Shown in pieces: positions 6,488 to 10,486 of a DNA stretch of 10,486 nucleotides. This stretch comes from Pelomonas sp963992225. GTDB taxonomy: Bacteria; Pseudomonadota; Gammaproteobacteria; Burkholderiales; Burkholderiaceae_C. Position 1 is the stretch's first letter. Every line of letters starts with the position of its first letter. A model generated the notes under the pieces. It had not been told where the DNA came from. It saw only the letters and a program-made list of their open reading frames with translations, and did not search any database. The stretch is from positions 1-10,486 of the forward strand of contig CAXDTK010000192.1 in assembly GCA_963992225.1 (NCBI GenBank), written 5' to 3'. The translations under genes and the position numbers were made by a program.

Positions 6488-6804
6488 GGCGGGTGCGGGG
6501 CAGGCTGAAAATCAGTAAACAAAACTTTACTGATTGACACATTCCGCAACCTGTCCGCTGCTTGCCGCCCAGCTGACGGCGCGCCGCGGCGGACCCGACC
6601 CCGGCCCGCGAACCGTCGATGCAGCATGTCACGCGGCCCACCGCCAAGCTGATCGTCCCCTTGCACCGGGCCCCGCGCGACAGCTTGAGGACAGCGCCCG
6701 GGCACGACAGGCACCGCAGCAAAGCGCCCCCGGAACGGAAATAGCCGGCAGTCGCCCGCCTTATCGGCGGCTTCGCGGGCTCAAGCATCCGCAGAATCGG
6801 TCGA
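6488..6804. other. Divergent intergenic region between the glycosyltransferase and flgI
   Basis: 317 bp that must hold the promoters for the reverse trio and probably for flgI, because flgI is cut off from the flgE-H transcript. Apart from the AT-rich inverted repeat at 6510-6535 it is GC-rich. TTGACA at 6534-6539 matches a sigma-70 -35 box on the plus strand, but nothing like TATAAT follows at 16-18 bp. A small CCGCC-TTATC-GGCGG hairpin lies at 6756-6770. Open frames cross it, but none has a credible start or a recognisable protein, so I see no gene here. No ribosome binding site stands out before the flgI GTG. Confidence 0.6.
6510..6535. promoter_or_regulatory. AT-rich perfect inverted repeat, candidate operator
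   Basis: AATCAGTAAA (6510-6519) and TTTACTGATT (6526-6535) are perfect 10-base arms separated by CAAAAC. The 26-bp site is strikingly AT-rich in a very GC-rich window, has the geometry of a dimeric repressor site, and ends 22 bp before the glycosyltransferase ATG. Its right arm overlaps a TTGACA sequence on the opposite strand, so one regulator could affect both divergent promoters. The binding protein is unknown, and an RNA hairpin in the leader of the glycosyltransferase mRNA is an alternative. Confidence 0.55.
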
Positions 6805-7902
6805 GTGAAGTACCTGCAAGTCATCCTCCTCAGCCTGGCCCTCGTGCTGGTGCCCGCGCATGCGGCCCGCATCAAGGAAGTCGCCACCGTGGCCGGCGTG
6901 CGCTCCAACCCCTTGACGGGCTACGGCCTGATCGTGGGCCTGGACGGCACTGGCGACCAGACGACGCAGGCCCCGTTCACCGGCCAGAGCCTGACGGCCA
7001 TGCTGCAGCAGTTCGGCGTGCTGCTGCCCCAGGGCGTCACCATGCAGCCGCGCAACATTGCCGCGGTGATGGTCACGGCCACGTTGCCGCCCTTCGCCCA
7101 GCCCGGCCAGCAGCTGGACATCAACGTCTCCTCCATCGGCAACGCCAAGAGCCTGCGCGGCGGCACGCTGATCGCCACGCCGCTGCGCGGCGCCGACGGC
7201 CAGGTCTACGCCATCGCCCAGGGCAACCTGGTGGTGGGCGGCGCCGGCGCTTCGGCGGGCGGCTCCAAGGTGCAGATCAACCACCTCAGCGCCGGGCGCA
7301 TCCCGGCCGGCGCGCTGGTGGAGCGCTCGGTGCCCACGCCGCTGGCCCAGGGCGACAGCATCCAGCTGGACCTCAACAGCAGCGATTTCGCCACCGCCCG
7401 CGCGGTGGCCCAGGCCATCAACAAGGCCAAGGGCAACGGCACCGCACAGGCGCTGGACGGCCGCGTCGTGCGCGTGCGGGCCCCGGCCACGCCGGACGAG
7501 CGCGTCGGCTTCCTGGCCGATGTGGAGAACCTCGCCATCGACATGGCCACGCCGGCCGCCCGCGTGGTCATCAACGCCCGCACCGGCTCCATCGTCATGA
7601 ACCAGGCGGTCACGCTGTCGGCCTGCGCCGTGGCGCACGGCAGCCTGTCCGTCACCATCAGCTCCACGCCCGTCATCAGCCAGCCCAACGCGCTGTCGGG
7701 TGGCCAGACCGTGGTGGCCGAGAAGGCCGACATCGCCATCCGCCAGGAGCCCGGCAGCCTGATCCAGATGCCGGCCGGCGCACGCCTGTCGGACGTCGTC
7801 AAGGCGCTGAACTCCCTCGGCGCCACGCCCCAGGACTTGCTCGCCATCCTGCAGGCCATGAAGAGCGCGGGCGCCCTGAACGCAGAGATCGAGGTGATCT
7901 GA
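6805..7902 (+). CDS. flgI: Flagellar P-ring protein FlgI
   Basis: A periplasmic subunit of the P ring, which surrounds the rod in the peptidoglycan layer; it is exported by the Sec pathway. It has 365 residues, the normal length. A Sec signal peptide (K2, hydrophobic core 5-16) ends in AHA at 18-20, predicting mature ARIKEV. Conserved blocks are GVRSNPLTGYGLIVGLDGTGD (31-51), LPPFAQPGQQLDI near 94-106, the GGTLIATPL block (119-127), and ACAVAHGSLSVTI (273-285). The start is GTG at 6805, the only placement that gives a proper signal peptide. I see no good ribosome binding site. The stop overlaps the flgJ ATG (TGATG). Here flgI does not follow flgH directly but restarts the flagellar run after the reverse-strand trio, so it should need its own promoter. 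Confidence 0.97.
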   Translation: MKYLQVILLSLALVLVPAHAARIKEVATVAGVRSNPLTGYGLIVGLDGTGDQTTQAPFTGQSLTAMLQQFGVLLPQGVTMQPRNIAAVMVTATLPPFAQPGQQLDINVSSIGNAKSLRGGTLIATPLRGADGQVYAIAQGNLVVGGAGASAGGSKVQINHLSAGRIPAGALVERSVPTPLAQGDSIQLDLNSSDFATARAVAQAINKAKGNGTAQALDGRVVRVRAPATPDERVGFLADVENLAIDMATPAARVVINARTGSIVMNQAVTLSACAVAHGSLSVTISSTPVISQPNALSGGQTVVAEKADIAIRQEPGSLIQMPAGARLSDVVKALNSLGATPQDLLAILQAMKSAGALNAEIEVI

Positions 7903-8771
7903 TGTCCTCGTCCTTCCAATCCATCTCGGGCCAGAGCCTGGGCAGCCTGGACGCCCTCAAGGCCCAGGCCGCGCGCGACCCCAAGGCCAGCATCCGCGAG
8001 ACCGCCAAGCAGTTCGAGTCGCTCTTCATGCAGGAGGTGATGAAGAGCATGCGCGCGTCCACGCTGGCCAGCGGCATGCTGGACAACAACGCCACGCAGC
8101 TGGGCAGCGACATGCTGGACACCCAGTTCGCCGGCAAGATGAGCGGCCTGCCCGGCGGGCTGTCCGACGCCATCACCCGCCAGCTGCAGCGCCAGATGGG
8201 CGTGCAGGACCTGTCGCCCGAGAACATCCGCAGGAACAGCCAGACCACGCTGGCCCAGGCGCTGCCGGCGCTGGCCACCAAGGGCATCCCCAACCACGTG
8301 CAGGGCTTCATCCAGAAGCATGACGCGGCCGCCCGTTCGGCCTCGGCGGCCACCGGCATCCCGGCCAGCTTCATGGTGGCACAGGCCGCGCACGAGAGCG
8401 GCTGGGGCAAGCGCGAGATCACCGGCGCCGACGGCACCAAGAGCCACAACATCTTCGGCATCAAGGCCACGCCGGGCTGGACGGGCAAGACCGTGGACGT
8501 GCGCACCACCGAGGTCATCAACGGCCAGGCCGTCAAGGTGACCGCCAAGTTCCGGGCCTACGGCAGCTACGACGAGGCCTTCAAGGACTACGCCCGCCTG
8601 CTCAGCGGCAACGACCGCTATGCCAAGGCCGTCGCCCAGGCGCAAAACGGCAACGCCGCCGGCTTCGCCCGCGGCCTGCAGCAGGCCGGCTACGCGACCG
8701 ACCCGGCCTATGCCGAGAAGATCGCCAAGACGATTCAGACCACCCAGCGCGTGCAAAGCACGCTGGCCTAA
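7902..8771 (+). CDS. flgJ: FlgJ, rod cap and peptidoglycan hydrolase
   Basis: A dual protein exported to the periplasm through the flagellar apparatus. Its N-terminal part caps the growing rod, and its C-terminal part is a glucosaminidase-type (GH73) muramidase that opens the wall. The 289 residues match two-domain FlgJ. The rod-binding domain spans about 28-90 (DPKASIRETAKQFESLFMQE, VMKSMRAS). The hydrolase domain spans about 130-289 with the catalytic-glutamate motif AQAAHESGWGK (Glu165), SHNIFGIKA (181-189) and FRAYGSYDEAFKDYARLL (217-234). The ATG at 7902 overlaps the flgI TGA by one base, suggesting coupling. The frame stays open far upstream through flgI, but that is a GC-rich shadow and this ATG gives the standard FlgJ start. 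Confidence 0.96.
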   Translation: MSSSFQSISGQSLGSLDALKAQAARDPKASIRETAKQFESLFMQEVMKSMRASTLASGMLDNNATQLGSDMLDTQFAGKMSGLPGGLSDAITRQLQRQMGVQDLSPENIRRNSQTTLAQALPALATKGIPNHVQGFIQKHDAAARSASAATGIPASFMVAQAAHESGWGKREITGADGTKSHNIFGIKATPGWTGKTVDVRTTEVINGQAVKVTAKFRAYGSYDEAFKDYARLLSGNDRYAKAVAQAQNGNAAGFARGLQQAGYATDPAYAEKIAKTIQTTQRVQSTLA

Positions 8772-8780
8772 GGACGGACG

Positions 8781-10442
8781 ATGGCTGGCCTCCTCACCCT
8801 CGGCGCCCGCGCGATGTTCGCCAACCAGGCGGCATTGCAGACCATCGGCCAGAACATCGCCAACGCCAACACGCCCGGCTATTCGCGCCAGGCGGTGGTG
8901 CTGACGACTTCGCCGGGCCAGTTCACCGGCGCCGGCTTCTTCGGCAAGGGCGTGGACGTGCAGACCGTCGTGCGCTCGCACAACGAGTTCCTCACCAAGG
9001 AGGCCGCCAGCGCCAAGTCCACCGCGATGGCCGACTCCACCCGCGCCGAACAGCTGTCGCGCATGGAGAAGATCTTCCCGCCCGGCACCGAAGGCCTGGG
9101 CTACGCGGCCAGCCAGTTCCTCAACGCGATGGTGGACGTGACCAGCCGGCCGAGCGACCCCTCGGCCCGCCAGGTGGCGCTGGGCCGGGCCAGCGAGCTG
9201 GCGGTGCGCTTCTCCAACGCCGGCGCCCAGCTGTCGGACCTGCAGGCCGGCGTTGTCAGCGACCTGCGCGCCAACGTCACGGTCGTGAACCAGCTGGCCC
9301 AGCAGATCGCCAACGTCAACGAACAGGTCGCCAAGACGCGCGGCAGCGGCCACACGCCCAACGACCTGCTGGACCAGCGCGAGCGTCTGATCTCGCAGCT
9401 GGGCGAGTACGTCGCCGTCACGACGCTGGCGGCCGACGACGAGACGGTGGGCGTCTTCATCGGTGGCGGCCAGCGCTTGGTGCTGGGCAACCAGGCCTCC
9501 ACGCTGCAGGTCTCGGCCGACCCCTACGACCCGCAGCGGGCAGTGCTGTCGCTCAACGAAGGCGGCAGCAACCGCGCGCTGGACGAGAGCGTGCTGACCG
9601 GCGGCTCCATGACCGCGCGGCTGGCCTTCCAGAACCGCGACCTGCAGGACGCCCGCAACCTGCTGGGCCAGCTGGCCGCGGCCATCGGCACGCGCGTGAA
9701 CGAGCAGAACGCGCTGGGGCTGGACCTGTCCAATCCGCCCGGCAAGGGCGGCGACATCTTCAACGTCGCGACGCCGCGCGTGCTGGCCGCGGCGTCCAAC
9801 CAGCGCACCCCGGGCGGCGGTTTCACCAGCGGCGTGGCCGCCACCATCGTGGACGCCAGCCAGCTGCAGGCCAGCAGCTATAAGCTCACCGCCACGGCCG
9901 CCGGCAGCTACCAGATCACCCGGCTGCCCGACGGCACGCCGCAGCCCGTCAACGACGGCGACACCATCGACGGCTTCAGGATCAGCTTTACGCCGGCGCC
10001 GCCCGCCGTCGGCGAGAGTTTCCTGATCGAGCCGGTCGGCTCCGCCGCGCTGGAGATGCGCCGCGTGCTGGACAACCCCGCCGGCATCGCCGCCGCGTCC
10101 CCGCTGACGGCCTCGGTCGCGGTGACGAACGCCGGCACGCTCAGCGTCGACAGCCTCTACGCGGTCAACGCCGGCATCGACGCCACGCTAGACCCGGCCG
10201 CGCCCAAGGCGCCGCTGACCATCACCTTCGGCGACGAGGAGCTGGACGCCAACGGCAAGCCCACCGGCAACCGCTTCTACAGCGTGGCGCTGAACGACGG
10301 CAGCGTGCTCGCCGGCGTCTGGCGCCCCGGCCAGCCCATCGGCAACGAGCCCACGGCCGGCATCGACCTGGGCTTCGAGCTGCGCACCAACGGCGTGCCG
10401 CGCAAGGACGACCAGATCACGCTGGCCAAGACGCTCTACACC
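8781..10442 (+). CDS. flgK: Hook-filament junction protein FlgK, 3' end missing
   Basis: The first hook-filament junction protein (HAP1), joining the FlgE hook to FlgL and flagellin. Genomic sequence gives 554 residues. The N-terminal axial helix has QTIGQNIANANTPGYSRQ (20-37), the NDLLDQRERLISQL segment is at 194-207, and a long variable middle domain follows. AGGA at 8771-8774 lies six bases before the ATG, and the flgJ stop is nine bases upstream. The apparent stop at 10461-10463 is not real. From 10443 on the sequence is sequencing adapter, and the last six codons (LSLIHI) encode adapter. The essential C-terminal axial helix, normally ending with a SNVDL-like motif, is therefore absent because the sequence ends, not because of mutation. 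Confidence 0.95.
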
Positions 10443-10486
10443 CTGTCTCTTATACACATCTGACGCTGCCGACGAAGGCTTAGGTG
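10443..10486 (+). other. Illumina Nextera adapter and index (sequencing artefact)
   Basis: CTGTCTCTTATACACATCT (10443-10461) is the Tn5 mosaic end used in Nextera libraries. It is followed by GACGCTGCCGACGA (10462-10475), the i5-side adapter. AGGCTTAG (10476-10483) is the reverse complement of CTAAGCCT, which I recall as a standard i5 index, and GTG begins the next adapter part. This is untrimmed read-through at the contig end, not genome and not a transposon. It also creates a false reverse-strand frame starting MYKRQ. Confidence 0.98.

Noticed and set aside
6534..6539. TTGACA as a sigma-70 promoter for flgI
   Set aside because: No -10 box resembling TATAAT is found at 16-18 bp spacing, and the site would be about 240 bp from the flgI start. 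It is kept only as a note within the intergenic entry.
6701..6715. Possible sigma-54 promoter before flgI (GGGCACG at 6701 region)
   Set aside because: The -24 half fits, but the -12 element at the required spacing is GCAC instead of TTGC, so the invariant G is missing.
6761..6768. TTATCGGC, which on the reverse strand reads GCCGATAA, a perfect sigma-28 -10 box
   Set aside because: No TAAA-like -35 lies at the right spacing, and it would point away from flgI, about 270 bp from the glycosyltransferase. The match also falls inside a small GC hairpin.
6534..8771. A 745-codon open plus-strand frame running from upstream of flgI through flgI to the end of flgJ
   Set aside because: Only the part from 7902 is FlgJ. 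The rest is low-complexity Arg/Pro/Gly/His-rich translation in a shadow frame of flgI and the intergenic DNA, as expected at high GC.
7206..9353. A 715-codon reverse-strand open frame opposite flgI, flgJ and flgK
   Set aside because: It is the antisense of three confident flagellar genes, with biased shadow composition and no domain.
10188..10457. A reverse-strand frame starting MYKRQ
   Set aside because: The first residues are translated from the Nextera adapter, and the rest is a shadow of flgK.
10443..10461. Tn5/IS50-like transposon end at the contig edge
   Set aside because: The mosaic end is followed directly by Nextera adapter and an index, so it is library artefact and not an insertion.

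Overview
This window is GC-rich bacterial DNA with almost only G or C at third codon positions. It carries most of a flagellar rod, hook and ring gene cluster. Gene order, protein sequences and the style of the intergenic repeats suggest a betaproteobacterium of the order Burkholderiales, in or near the Comamonadaceae/Sphaerotilaceae. That placement is an inference from style, not from a marker gene.

Layout, left to right. Positions 1-698 hold the 3' end of flgE (hook protein), followed on the same strand by flgF (721-1452), flgG (1465-2247) and flgH (2377-3054). Then come three genes on the opposite strand. Read in their own direction they are a GT4-family glycosyltransferase (6487 to 5411), a beta-propeller protein resembling the N-terminal domain of glucosamine inositolphosphorylceramide transferases (5411 to 4491, overlapping the previous gene by one base), and an M20D-type amidohydrolase (4445 to 3177). 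After a 317-bp divergent intergenic region, the flagellar genes resume on the plus strand with flgI (6805-7902), flgJ (7902-8771, overlapping by one base) and flgK (from 8781, cut off at 10442).

The flagellar products fit one assembly line. FlgF and FlgG build the proximal and distal rod. FlgJ caps the growing rod and cuts peptidoglycan for it. FlgI and FlgH form the P and L rings around the rod. FlgE forms the hook, and FlgK is the first hook-filament junction protein. The reverse-strand trio has no evident flagellar function. Its first two members look like a surface-glycan pair, and they split what is usually an unbroken flgE-F-G-H-I-J-K run.

Three non-coding observations stand out. (1) Two copies of a structured intergenic repeat sit just after the flgG and flgH stop codons. 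Their hairpin arms differ in sequence but keep pairing and share a bulged G. (2) A perfect, AT-rich 10+10-bp inverted repeat lies 22 bp upstream of the glycosyltransferase start. (3) The last 44 bases (10443-10486) are Illumina Nextera adapter plus an index, not genome. They create a false end for flgK. I see no tRNA, rRNA, CRISPR array or mobile-element gene. The window looks like an ordinary flagellar locus with an unusual interruption, and I do not find strong evidence for a wholly new system.
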